Numbered from the stretch's first letter, positions 1-6,324 are shown. The stretch is 7,199 bases of DNA from Deltaproteobacteria bacterium (GCA_019312985.1 JAFDCC010000050.1:1-7199), one strand, 5' to 3'. The notes: generated by a model from the letters alone, not told the origin. Translations and numbers: made by a program.

Positions 1-2115
1 GAAACCTTCTCCCAGGGGGGTAAGCTGAATGTATAACAGCCGGCTGGCAGCAACCCCCTTTATTACTTCCTCCTGCCCGGTCAAGGTGTTTATTGTCCCG
101 GTGTCAACGGCAATGGCCGAATGGACCGTCATGAAGGAGGAAAGGTTGCCGACGGCAGCCATGGCCTCTCGGGTGTGGCTCACGGGCAGGCGCAGGCCGC
201 TTCCGGAGATTATGCGGGCGATATCCTTATGTTTTTTCGTCACCTCTATGATTTTAAACCGGGTCGGGGTTTCCCGGATAACCGTAATGCCCTCTTCGGC
301 AAAATCCTTCAGGAGCCGCAGGCACAGCTCATTCCCCAACTTTTCCACAATAAGCTCCGGTTCCCCCCGGACAAACTCCACCGGGGTGGCGGGGGACTCC
401 TCGAGAAAGAGGAGGGGGTGGCCCACCATGGCCGGCAGGGCCTGCTTCAAGTCAAAGCGGTAGTTGACGATCTGGTTGCCCTGTTCCCGTTTCAGGGTCT
501 TGCAGATCCTGCGGTCAGCCTCGGAGATGAAATCCAGTTTTTTGCCGGAATATATCCTGGAAAGGGCTATGGGCCTCCCGCCGCTCCAGCAGTTGTCTGT
601 TCCGAGTCTCTGCTCCCGGGGCGATATGGAGAGGAGGCCGTCCCGGTAGCCGACCCGCCAGATCATGCGGGACCTGCTCTCTTTTTCCCCGGAGTAAGGC
701 TCTCTGTCCCCGGTGATGGCTATCAGGGCCCTGAGCCTCCGCTTCCAGAGATCCTCCAGAACAACCGCCTCGGCAACGGGCGCCATTCCCGTCCTTGCCG
801 CGGTGCCTGCCGCAAAGTCAAGCATCTCCCGATCCTGTTCCGCCCCGCCGATGAGCTCGGCCAGAACCATGGCAATCCACTGGAAGCCGCCTTGCCGGGC
901 CCTGCTCGATAGCAGCCTGAGCGCAGCAAGGCCGTCTCCTTCAGCGGCCGCCGGCACGCTCCCTGTCAGCCAGAACCGCAGCAGCCCGCTGAACAATGCG
1001 GTAATGCTGTTGCCTGCGGCATCAGGTCCACCCGGCTTCAGGTCGGGGCTGCCGCTTTCCTGGGCCGTAAGAAACAGGTCCAGCATCTCGTAGGCCCCGA
1101 GAAGCATATTCCCGGGCTGCTGGGTCCGCACCGTCTCAATGAACCGGCGTATCCTGCCGAAGGAGCTGACAGAGCCAGTTTTCAGCAGGGCGAGGATGAA
1201 AAAAAGTCCCGGCGCACTGGGAAAGTAGATCCTTCTCCTGACCCCGATCTTCTTCAGCTGCCGCAGGTCACCTTCAAACGCCCCCAGGGCCTTTTCGTTG
1301 CGCCCCTGCAGAAAGTGAAGCGATCCTTCCATGCCGCTGGCGACAAACGACCCGGGGTAGCTTGCCATGAGTTCCTCCAGCGCGGCCAGCTCGCCGCGCC
1401 AGAGAAACATTGCGGCCAGCAGGCGCAGAAAGGGAAGTCTCTCCTCTCCAGGGATCGCTGCGAGATTCTTTTCGTTTTTCAGGTAGGAGTATGGTCTTTC
1501 GAGCATCGACAGGTAGGAAAGGGAGTAGTTCATCAGCTGGCCCAGAATGTAAAACTGGAGGGAGGGAGCCAAACCCCTGTGCCACTCCGGATCAAACGGG
1601 TTGCTGCAGAAACGGACTGCCGGGAAAAGCCTGGTATCCTCTTCGGGGCAGAACTTGTCGAGCATGGGGTGCATGTTTTCCAGCTGCACCATGTCGCCCC
1701 TGTAGAGGCCCAAACGGTATTGCCGCATGGCACGGAAGCACCGGTTCGGGCCCTTGGGCTGGTACTGGGAAAAAGGGAGCTCGGCTTCGACCGCTTCGGC
1801 CATTTTTCCGAAACTGCCTGCTGCAAGTGCGTCCCTGCTCACCAGTTCAACAATATCATCCGGGCAGCGCCCGTTTTTGTCGAGCAGTTCGAGGTCCTGC
1901 AGTTTCTGGAAAAAGGGGGCGAGGCTGTTTGGGGTGAGCCACTCGCCCCTGGGTCCGGTTATCCCGGCACGGCGCAGGCAGCAGGCAAAGGTGGCGCGGT
2001 TGACCGCTTCGTAGAGTATGGAGGCGAGGTGGAGAAGCGACCGCTCAAAAGATGACAGGGCCTGAAAGGCAGTCGGGATGGTCCTGTTCGCTCTTTGCAT
2101 TCCTTCCAATGGCAT
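1..2115 (-). CDS. SNF2-family DEAD/DEAH-box helicase, N-terminal part (cut by window edge)
   Basis: An uninterrupted reading frame of about 705 codons runs off the left edge. Residues about 1-560 look mostly alpha-helical, and I recognise no catalytic motif there. From about residue 563 the protein matches the region that precedes the ATPase core in bacterial SNF2/SWI2 helicases: GHPLLF (565-570), PVEFVRGEPEL (578-588), a beta-rich stretch with RFKIIEV, and VHSAIAV leading to QLTPLGEGF at the edge (697-705). Family members of this type usually run past 1,000 residues, so the Walker A, DEAH and helicase C-terminal motifs should lie outside the window. By family knowledge it would be an ATP-driven DNA translocase or remodeller in the cytoplasm; its substrate is unknown. 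The start is uncertain. ATG at 2115 has no clear ribosome site; the in-frame ATG at 2100 has GGAAGGA directly against it, which is too close. It follows cobA-hemD by 30 bases in the same frame, so it is probably co-transcribed. Confidence 0.85.
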   Translation of the reverse strand, partial: MPLEGMQRANRTIPTAFQALSSFERSLLHLASILYEAVNRATFACCLRRAGITGPRGEWLTPNSLAPFFQKLQDLELLDKNGRCPDDIVELVSRDALAAGSFGKMAEAVEAELPFSQYQPKGPNRCFRAMRQYRLGLYRGDMVQLENMHPMLDKFCPEEDTRLFPAVRFCSNPFDPEWHRGLAPSLQFYILGQLMNYSLSYLSMLERPYSYLKNEKNLAAIPGEERLPFLRLLAAMFLWRGELAALEELMASYPGSFVASGMEGSLHFLQGRNEKALGAFEGDLRQLKKIGVRRRIYFPSAPGLFFILALLKTGSVSSFGRIRRFIETVRTQQPGNMLLGAYEMLDLFLTAQESGSPDLKPGGPDAAGNSITALFSGLLRFWLTGSVPAAAEGDGLAALRLLSSRARQGGFQWIAMVLAELIGGAEQDREMLDFAAGTAARTGMAPVAEAVVLEDLWKRRLRALIAITGDREPYSGEKESRSRMIWRVGYRDGLLSISPREQRLGTDNCWSGGRPIALSRIYSGKKLDFISEADRRICKTLKREQGNQIVNYRFDLKQALPAMVGHPLLFLEESPATPVEFVRGEPELIVEKLGNELCLRLLKDFAEEGITVIRETPTRFKIIEVTKKHKDIARIISGSGLRLPVSHTREAMAAVGNLSSFMTVHSAIAVDTGTINTLTGQEEVIKGVAASRLLYIQLTPLGEGF

Positions 2116-2137
2116 GGGGTTGTTTCGACTGATATTT

Positions 2138-2165
2138 GCGGCCGCTCAGCCGGCAGCGCGGCCGC
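2138..2165 (-). repeat. GC hairpin around the cobA-hemD stop codon (duplicated GCGGCCGC)
   Basis: The palindromic octamer GCGGCCGC occurs at 2138-2145 and again at 2158-2165. Because it is self-complementary, the two copies also form an inverted repeat: an eight-pair all-GC stem with a 12-base loop at 2146-2157. The TGA stop of cobA-hemD (2148-2146 on the minus strand) sits in that loop. No run of T follows on the minus strand, so it does not look like a standard intrinsic terminator. A processing, pausing or translational-coupling role is inference. Confidence 0.55.
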
Positions 2166-3729
2166 TAAAATACATGACTATGCTGTCCACCAGGCCGGGT
2201 ATCGTATATTCCTCCGGCTGGACATCGACGTGCAGACCGGACTGTTCCGCTGTTATGGCGGTTATCGGACCGATGACGGCAACCCCGACCCCTGACAGGA
2301 AGTTTTCAACTTCACCCGGTGTATCCAGATCCAGGAGCCTGACAAAATTTTTCACCGTCGATGAACTCGTAAAGGTCACCATGTCGACTCTCTTTTCCTG
2401 CAGGGCCTGCCGGAGTTCTTCCCTGATCTTTTCCCCGGCGCTGCTTGATGGCAGTGTATTCTGGTATACCGGCGCCACGGTGACGTGCGCCCCGGCGCCG
2501 GCGAGGGTTTCGGGCAGGGTCTCCCGGGCCTTCAGGGCCCTGGGCAGCAGGACGCGCCGGTTCTCGACCCCTGCTGCAACAAGGCTTTCCGCCAGGCTGT
2601 CGCCGGTGAATTCTTCCGGCAGCAGGTCAGCCCTGATGCCTTTTGCGGCAAGGGCCTCGGCCGTTATTTTGCCGACGGCCGCGATTTTCGGCCCCTTGAG
2701 GTCCCGCACATCCAGGCCCCGCGCAAACAGCCGTTTGAAGAAGTAGTCAACCGCATTGATCGAGGTGAACAGCAGCCAATCGTAAGAGCCGATCTCCTCC
2801 AGGGCCCGGTCAAGGATCTCGTAGGATTCAACGGGCCCGAGGGAGATGGTCGGGTACTCGAGACACTCTGCCCCGTAATTCTCCAGGAGGGTCACCAGTT
2901 CACTGGCCTGGTCCCGTGTCCTGGTCACCACGATCCGTTTGCCGAACAGCGGCCGCTTTTCATACCAGTTGATGGTATCCCGCAAGGTGACAACCTCGCC
3001 GATAATGACAAGCGACGGCGGTCTGATATTGTTTTGCCGGACAATTTCGGCAATATTGCCGAGGTTGCCCACCACCGTCCGCTGCTCAGAGGTGGAAGCC
3101 CAGCGGACGACGGCAACCGGCGTCTGCGGATCGCGCCCGTGGGAGATAAGCTGGGCGGTAATCGACGGCAGGTTCTTGATGCCCATGTAGACAACGATGG
3201 TGCCGACGCCGGTGGCGATCTTGTCCCAGGCTATGCTGCTGCCAGGCTTTGTCGGGTCTTCATGGCCGGTGACAAAGGCTACGGTGGAGGTGAACTTCCG
3301 GTGCGTGATCGGGATGCCGGCATAGGTTGCGGCGGCGGTGGCCGAAGTGACCCCGGGCACCACCTCAAAGGGGAGGCCGGCCTTGACAAGCTCCTCAATT
3401 TCCTCGCCGCCCCGCCCGAAAATAAAGGGATCGCCGCCCTTGAGCCTGACAACCTTTTTGCCGGCCCTGGCCCTCTCGACCAGCATGCGGTTGATCTCTT
3501 CCTGGGTGTGGGTGTGCTTTTTGCCGCCCCGCTTGCCGGCATATATCAGCTCGGCATCTTTCGGCACATGGCGCAGGAGTTTCCTGCTGGCGAGGTAGTC
3601 GTAGATCAGGACCTCGGCCTGCTCCAGCAGCTGCTTGCCGCGGACCGTGATGAGACCCGGGTCGCCTGGGCCGGCCCCGACCAGGTAGACTAATGGCGCC
3701 TCTTTTTTTCCTCCGGCTTCCCGGCTCAT
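2146..3729 (-). CDS. cobA-hemD: Uroporphyrinogen-III C-methyltransferase / uroporphyrinogen-III synthase fusion
   Basis: A 527-residue bifunctional cytoplasmic enzyme. Residues about 13-255 are the SAM-dependent methyltransferase (SUMT/CobA) that converts uroporphyrinogen III to precorrin-2. Visible are the Gly-rich VYLVGAGPGDPG (14-25), RLKGGDPFIFGRGGEE (95-110), PGVTSATAAATYAGIPITHR (125-144), TGHE (154-157) and the VVYMG segment (179-183). Residues about 262-525 are uroporphyrinogen-III synthase (HemD), which closes hydroxymethylbilane with D-ring inversion. Its usual sparse motifs are present: KRIVVTRTRDQA (264-275), LLFTSINAV (319-327), AVGKITAEAL (351-360), VTFTSSSTVKNF (451-462) and VIGPITAITAEQ (485-496). 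Both halves look full length. The ATG overlaps the hemC stop in an ATGA arrangement (3726-3729), suggesting translational coupling. Fusions of this order are known in Firmicutes and Desulfobacterota. The CobA half directs product toward siroheme and cobalamin. Confidence 0.96.
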   Translation of the reverse strand: MSREAGGKKEAPLVYLVGAGPGDPGLITVRGKQLLEQAEVLIYDYLASRKLLRHVPKDAELIYAGKRGGKKHTHTQEEINRMLVERARAGKKVVRLKGGDPFIFGRGGEEIEELVKAGLPFEVVPGVTSATAAATYAGIPITHRKFTSTVAFVTGHEDPTKPGSSIAWDKIATGVGTIVVYMGIKNLPSITAQLISHGRDPQTPVAVVRWASTSEQRTVVGNLGNIAEIVRQNNIRPPSLVIIGEVVTLRDTINWYEKRPLFGKRIVVTRTRDQASELVTLLENYGAECLEYPTISLGPVESYEILDRALEEIGSYDWLLFTSINAVDYFFKRLFARGLDVRDLKGPKIAAVGKITAEALAAKGIRADLLPEEFTGDSLAESLVAAGVENRRVLLPRALKARETLPETLAGAGAHVTVAPVYQNTLPSSSAGEKIREELRQALQEKRVDMVTFTSSSTVKNFVRLLDLDTPGEVENFLSGVGVAVIGPITAITAEQSGLHVDVQPEEYTIPGLVDSIVMYFSGRAAG

Positions 3730-4655
3730 ACCTCGCCGTATACCTCGTCGAGGATCGCCCGGCCGCCCCTGGCAAGAATTCTGTTCGCCAACTCTGTGCC
3801 AAGCTCTGCCGCCTTTTCTCCGGGACCTGAGATCGTCTCCTTCAGAACCACCTTGCCATCGACGGATGCCACGAGCCCGGTCAGGTGGACCCGGTCATCT
3901 TCAACCTCGGCAAAGGCGCCGATGGGCACCTGGCAGCCCCCTTCGAGCCGGAAGAGGAAGGAGCGCTCCGCCGCCACCGCCACCGTGGTCTCGGCATCGT
4001 TGAGAAACGACAGCCCCTCCAGCAGTTCCGTGTCATCCTTGCGCAGTTCAATACCGAGGGCGCCCTGGCCGACCGCAGGAAGCATCTCCCCGGAGGTAAA
4101 GTGATCCGTGGCCCTGCTCTTCATGCCGAGCCGGTTCAGGCCAGCCGCCGCCAGGATGATCGCCTCGAACTGTCCCTCCTCAAGCTTGCGCAGCCTCGTG
4201 TCAAGGTTGCCGCGCAGGTCAACGATATTGAGGTCGGGGCGGAGGGCGGCGAGCTGCGACCGGCGGCGCAGGCTGCTGGTGCCCACCGTCGCCCCCCGGG
4301 GCAGTTCAGCCAGGTTGGCATAGCGGGTGGATATAAAGGCATCATGGGGATTTTCACGCAGCGGAATTATACCCAGGTGCAGTTCCTCCGGGAGTTCGGA
4401 GGGAACATCCTTAATGCTGTGGACAGCCAGGTCGACCTCCCGCCGTAAAAGGGCCTCCTCGATCTCCTTGACGAACAACCCCTTGCCACCGACCTTGGCC
4501 AGCGGCACATCGAGGATTTTATCCCCCTTGGTCACGATGATGACCAGCTCCACCGTTATGCCCGGATGCTGGGCCTCTATCTGATTCTTCACCCACGTGG
4601 ACTGTGTGGTGGCCAAGAGGCTGCCCCGGGTACCGATCTTTATGTGTTTTCTCAT
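3726..4655 (-). CDS. hemC: Hydroxymethylbilane synthase (porphobilinogen deaminase)
   Basis: A 309-residue protein, the normal length for the family. It polymerises four porphobilinogen molecules into linear 1-hydroxymethylbilane in the cytoplasm, on a covalently bound dipyrromethane cofactor. The N-terminus KIGTRGSLLATTQ (6-18) is typical. VHSIKDVPSELPE (78-90) holds the catalytic aspartate (D83), TSSLRRRSQL (126-135) and DLRGNLDTRLRKL (146-158) supply the substrate-binding arginines, AAAGLNRLG (169-177) and LPAVGQGALGIE (192-203) are standard, and EGGCQVPIGAFAE (238-250) carries the cofactor cysteine, C241. No key residue is missing. The start ATG has AAGGA eight bases upstream. It is the second gene of the apparent fmdB-hemC-cobA-hemD set, 69 bases after fmdB, and its stop overlaps the next start. 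Its product feeds directly into the HemD half of the downstream fusion. Confidence 0.98.
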   Translation of the reverse strand: MRKHIKIGTRGSLLATTQSTWVKNQIEAQHPGITVELVIIVTKGDKILDVPLAKVGGKGLFVKEIEEALLRREVDLAVHSIKDVPSELPEELHLGIIPLRENPHDAFISTRYANLAELPRGATVGTSSLRRRSQLAALRPDLNIVDLRGNLDTRLRKLEEGQFEAIILAAAGLNRLGMKSRATDHFTSGEMLPAVGQGALGIELRKDDTELLEGLSFLNDAETTVAVAAERSFLFRLEGGCQVPIGAFAEVEDDRVHLTGLVASVDGKVVLKETISGPGEKAAELGTELANRILARGGRAILDEVYGEV

Positions 4656-4698
4656 GCGTGCAATCCTTATCCTGTTATCATCCCTTTATCTTTAAGCA

Positions 4699-4715
4699 GG
4701 CAGCAAGCCGCTGCC
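4699..4715 (-). other. Small hairpin in the fmdB-hemC gap
   Basis: GGCAGC (4699-4704) and GCTGCC (4710-4715) form a perfect six-pair stem with a five-base loop in the 69-base gap between fmdB and hemC. On the minus strand it is followed by TGCTTAAAG, not a T-run, so termination is unlikely. It could affect mRNA stability or differential expression within the operon, or be incidental. Only the inverted repeat itself is directly seen. Confidence 0.35.
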
Positions 4716-4724
4716 ATCACCTTG

Positions 4725-4937
4725 TCAACCACACGAACTGCAGTTTGAACTTGAACAGCCGGAGCAGTTCGAACCGCTCCCCGCGCCGGAATCCCCTTTG
4801 CTCTTATGGGCAAAGACGGACATCTGCTTCTGCAGGTCTTCACTGCCGCATTCAGGGCATTCGGGCCTGCTGCTGCCCATGACCAGGGTTTCAAATTCCC
4901 TGCCGCAGGCGCGGCAGATAAAATCATACAACGGCAT
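4725..4937 (-). CDS. FmdB-family zinc-ribbon protein with Cys/Ser-rich tail
   Basis: A 70-residue protein. The first 31 residues are a classic FmdB/CxxC_CXXC_SSSS zinc ribbon: [16 protein letters not shown] with C8 and C11, then PECPECG with C27 and C30, which together should bind one zinc. The rest is polar and low-complexity, Ser/Gly-rich, with two more CxxC pairs (C58/C61 and C66/C69) ending in NCSSCG. The family is named after a putative regulator of formamidase expression in Methylophilus, but for most members the function is unknown. The start is supported by GGGAG about eight bases upstream. It is the first gene after the 5045-5074 promoter and lies just ahead of hemC. A role in tetrapyrrole or metal handling is possible from position only and is not shown by the sequence. 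Confidence 0.92.
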   Translation of the reverse strand: MPLYDFICRACGREFETLVMGSSRPECPECGSEDLQKQMSVFAHKSKGDSGAGSGSNCSGCSSSNCSSCG

Positions 4938-5019
4938 CTTGCTTTCTCCCGGGTCTACCCAAGAAACGGTTATGACACAGTTCTTCCGCCGTCGGGCAAG
5001 CGGCGCATCGCTTCACATC

Positions 5020-5039
5020 ATGGCGAAAATTTCGACCAT
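5020..5039. promoter_or_regulatory. Imperfect palindrome at the likely fmdB transcription start
   Basis: A 20-base near-palindrome of the form ATGG-N3-AAA|TTT-N3-CCAT is centred between 5029 and 5030. It lies just downstream of the -10 hexamer, where transcription should begin. This position fits a repressor operator, but the inner positions are imperfect and no regulator is identified. Low confidence. Confidence 0.25.
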
Positions 5040-5044
5040 CACGC

Positions 5045-5074
5045 AGTATAGTCCCATTAGGGAGGAATCGTCAA
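5045..5074 (-). promoter_or_regulatory. Sigma-70-type promoter for fmdB-hemC-cobA-hemD(-helicase)
   Basis: Read on the minus strand, TTGACG (5074-5069) is followed after 18 bases by TATACT (5050-5045). Each hexamer matches the consensus at five of six positions. Upstream are A-tracts, AAAAAA around 5093-5098 and AAAA just before the -35 box, which resemble an UP element. Transcription should start near 5038, about 100 bases before the fmdB ATG. No other promoter of similar quality is apparent between here and the helicase, so this is the likely operon promoter. Confidence 0.7.
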
Positions 5075-5289
5075 GTTTTACACCCTGATTCCTTTTTTCC
5101 AAAGGTTGACGGCTGCCCGGCCTCCCCTGTTCCGACTCTACGGGCAGGACGACAGCCGCCGCCACGGCAATTTTCACAAATGCACGGGGAAACGGAAACT
5201 TCAGTACGGGCTCGCCATTTAACTCTGGAAAGGGGAGGACAAAGATGGAAGGCTGTTGTAAAAATAAACAAAGTCGAAAGCTCCGGGCC

Positions 5290-5326
5290 GGGAAAAGCGC
5301 GGCAGGACCTTTTCCCGCCGCGCTTT
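5290..5326 (-). terminator. GC-rich terminator-like hairpin after adk
   Basis: The hairpin begins eight bases after the adk stop. On the minus strand AAAGCGCGGC (5326-5317) pairs with GCCGCGCTTT (5303-5294), extended by one G-U and two G-C pairs, with an AAAAGGT loop. The tail is short, with four T (three of them in the stem) and then CCC, so it is not a textbook U-tract. A second perfect stem, GGGAAAAG (5316-5309) with CTTTTCCC (5297-5290), shares bases with the first, and the two cannot form together. Most likely it ends the adk transcript; it could also act on plus-strand transcripts. Confidence 0.65.
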
Positions 5327-5334
5327 CTAAAGCA

Positions 5335-6012
5335 TCAGGCAAATTCTTTCATGATGGATTCGGAAACCTGGGAGATGGAGGGAGTGCCGTCAACGGAAAT
5401 CACCTTGGGCCCGTCAAGCTGCTTGAAGAAATTGACCGCGGCCATGGTGCCGGTAACGTCGTCATAATAGATATTGTGCCGCTTGTCTATTGCCTCGTCA
5501 TCCTGGTCGTCCGGCCTCGTGTTCAGGTCGCCGCCGCATACGCGGCACACCAGCCTGCCTTCCTTTTCCACCGGCTTGATGGCTTCAAAGGCGATGTGAT
5601 TAGGATGGTTGTTGTCATTGACACAGAGGCGGCGCCCCGTGATGCGCAGCTTCGCTACTTCCCGGTCCAGGACGATCTCGATGATATAGTCGAGCTTTAT
5701 GCCCGCTTCCTCCAGGGCCTTTGCCAGGGTTTCCGCCTGGATCTTGTTGCGGGGAAAGCCGTCAAGCAGCCAGCCGTTTTTGCAGTCATCCTCCCTGAGC
5801 CTGTCAAGGATCATGGGGATGGTGATATCATCGGGAACGAGATCTCCCCGGTCGATATACTCTTTGGCCTTCTTTCCGAGTTCGGTACCGCCGCCGATAT
5901 TCTGGCGGAAAATCGCGCCGGACTCGATATGGGGCATGTTGTATTTTTTCTGGACAATAGCGCCCTGGGTGCCCTTGCCGCTTCCGTTGGGTCCGAATAC
6001 CAAGATGTTCAT
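5335..6012 (-). CDS. adk: Adenylate kinase, divergent zinc-LID type
   Basis: A 225-residue cytoplasmic enzyme that interconverts ATP + AMP and 2 ADP. The P-loop is GPNGSGKGTQ (7-16), where GPPGAGKGTQ is usual. The AMP-binding segment is HIESGAIFR (28-36) with R36; the family more often reads HxSTGDxxR. DGFPRN (84-89) supplies R88. The LID begins at GRRLC (126-130) and contains NDNNHP, VCRVCGGDL and DKRH (176-179). C130, C156 and C159, with perhaps H136, could form a structural zinc site in place of the common four-cysteine one. The length suits a long-form Adk. I chose the ATG at 6012 because AAGGAG lies six bases upstream; a longer frame from 6051 adds 13 Lys/Asn-rich residues and would bury that site. 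It appears monocistronic, with its own promoter and a hairpin after the stop. Confidence 0.95.
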   Translation of the reverse strand: MNILVFGPNGSGKGTQGAIVQKKYNMPHIESGAIFRQNIGGGTELGKKAKEYIDRGDLVPDDITIPMILDRLREDDCKNGWLLDGFPRNKIQAETLAKALEEAGIKLDYIIEIVLDREVAKLRITGRRLCVNDNNHPNHIAFEAIKPVEKEGRLVCRVCGGDLNTRPDDQDDEAIDKRHNIYYDDVTGTMAAVNFFKQLDGPKVISVDGTPSISQVSESIMKEFA

Positions 6013-6018
6013 GTCTTG

Positions 6019-6024
6019 CTCCTT
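6019..6024 (-). promoter_or_regulatory. Ribosome binding site deciding the adk start
   Basis: On the minus strand AAGGAG sits six bases before the ATG at 6012, ideal spacing. It fixes the start at MNILVFGPNG rather than at the in-frame ATG at 6051, which would place this site inside the coding sequence. Confidence 0.85.
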
Positions 6025-6121
6025 TTTGCTATTTCTGTTTGTCAAAAACACTTAACGCCCTGAAATACATTGTTATTCATGATGCCGCACGACTGAAGCA
6101 CCATTCATTTTCAGCAAGGGC

Positions 6122-6149
6122 ACTATATCCCAAATGAAATTTGATGCAA
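6122..6149 (-). promoter_or_regulatory. Candidate adk promoter with inverted repeat in the spacer
   Basis: On the minus strand TTGCAT (6149-6144) and TATAGT (6127-6122) are 16 bases apart. The -10 matches five of six consensus positions; the -35 is weak beyond TTG. The spacer holds the perfect inverted repeat CAAAT-GAA-ATTTG (6131-6143), a possible operator. A TTGACA at 6045-6040 looks better as a -35 but is too near the ribosome site to be used for adk. Confidence 0.4.
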
Positions 6150-6276
6150 ATAAATTCTCTCTGTTCCGCCTTTTGCCGCCTTCCGGAAAAAACGGTCCCA
6201 AAAGTAACATGATAAGTTCGCCTGGCGATTGTCCCGGATCAGCCCCCATGTATATGGAGGTATGTCCACGAAACTT

Positions 6277-6305
6277 TTGACATCAGGGAACAAAGAAGGT
6301 ATTTC
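6277..6305 (+). promoter_or_regulatory. Candidate hom promoter
   Basis: A perfect TTGACA (6277-6282) is followed after 17 bases by TATTTC (6300-6305), a weak -10. A better -10, TATAAC, lies at 6333-6338 but has no good -35 at proper distance. One of these probably starts hom, giving a leader of about 55-90 bases. Confidence 0.45.
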
Positions 6306-6308
6306 TTG

Positions 6309-6324
6309 TACCCTTGCCGGGGTA
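6309..6324. promoter_or_regulatory. Inverted repeat TACCC-N6-GGGTA in the hom promoter region
   Basis: A perfect five-base inverted repeat with a six-base centre (TACCC 6309-6313, GGGTA 6320-6324) lies just after the first candidate -10 and over the -35 position of the second. The placement fits a repressor operator, but no binding protein can be named from the window. Confidence 0.35.

Larger units (their letters stand above)
4938..5293. other. Non-coding stretch between the adk terminator and fmdB
   Basis: I find no convincing gene here. It holds the fmdB promoter (5045-5074), an untranslated leader of roughly 100 bases with a CGCCG/CGGCG stem (4987-4991 with 5001-5005), and an A-rich upstream segment. 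Further right is a seven-base inverted repeat, CTGCCCG (5113-5119) and CGGGCAG (5141-5147), with a 21-base spacer. The rest shows no family resemblance. An open frame crosses it on the minus strand, but its ATG lies upstream of the adk terminator hairpin and its sequence is unfamiliar. Confidence 0.6.

Noticed and set aside
121..912. A 263-codon plus-strand frame over the left edge
   Set aside because: It is antisense to the helicase, whose minus-strand product carries conserved SNF2-associated motifs; the plus-strand product is Gly/Pro-rich without family resemblance.
2485..3693. A 402-codon plus-strand frame antisense to cobA-hemD
   Set aside because: Low-complexity Gly/Asp/Pro-rich product typical of an antisense frame over a high-GC gene; the minus-strand protein is unmistakable.
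5113..5147. CTGCCCG/CGGGCAG inverted repeat as an attachment site or riboswitch
   Set aside because: There is no integrase, repeat partner or conserved riboswitch core nearby; a seven-base repeat with a long spacer is easily due to chance in GC-rich DNA.
5013..5342. A 109-codon minus-strand frame filling most of the adk-fmdB gap
   Set aside because: Its ATG overlaps the adk stop and the frame passes straight through the terminator hairpin; it has no ribosome site, no recognisable family and a promoter embedded in its end. A shorter protein starting inside it cannot be fully excluded.
6040..6045. TTGACA just upstream of adk as a -35 box
   Set aside because: A -10 at the proper distance would fall on the adk ribosome site and no good hexamer is there.
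5245..6063. A 272-codon plus-strand frame with a GGGGAGGA sequence before its ATG
   Set aside because: The ribosome-site-like sequence is attractive, but the frame lies antisense over the whole of adk, its protein resembles nothing I know, and no promoter is visible upstream. It is best explained as a shadow of GC-rich adk codons.
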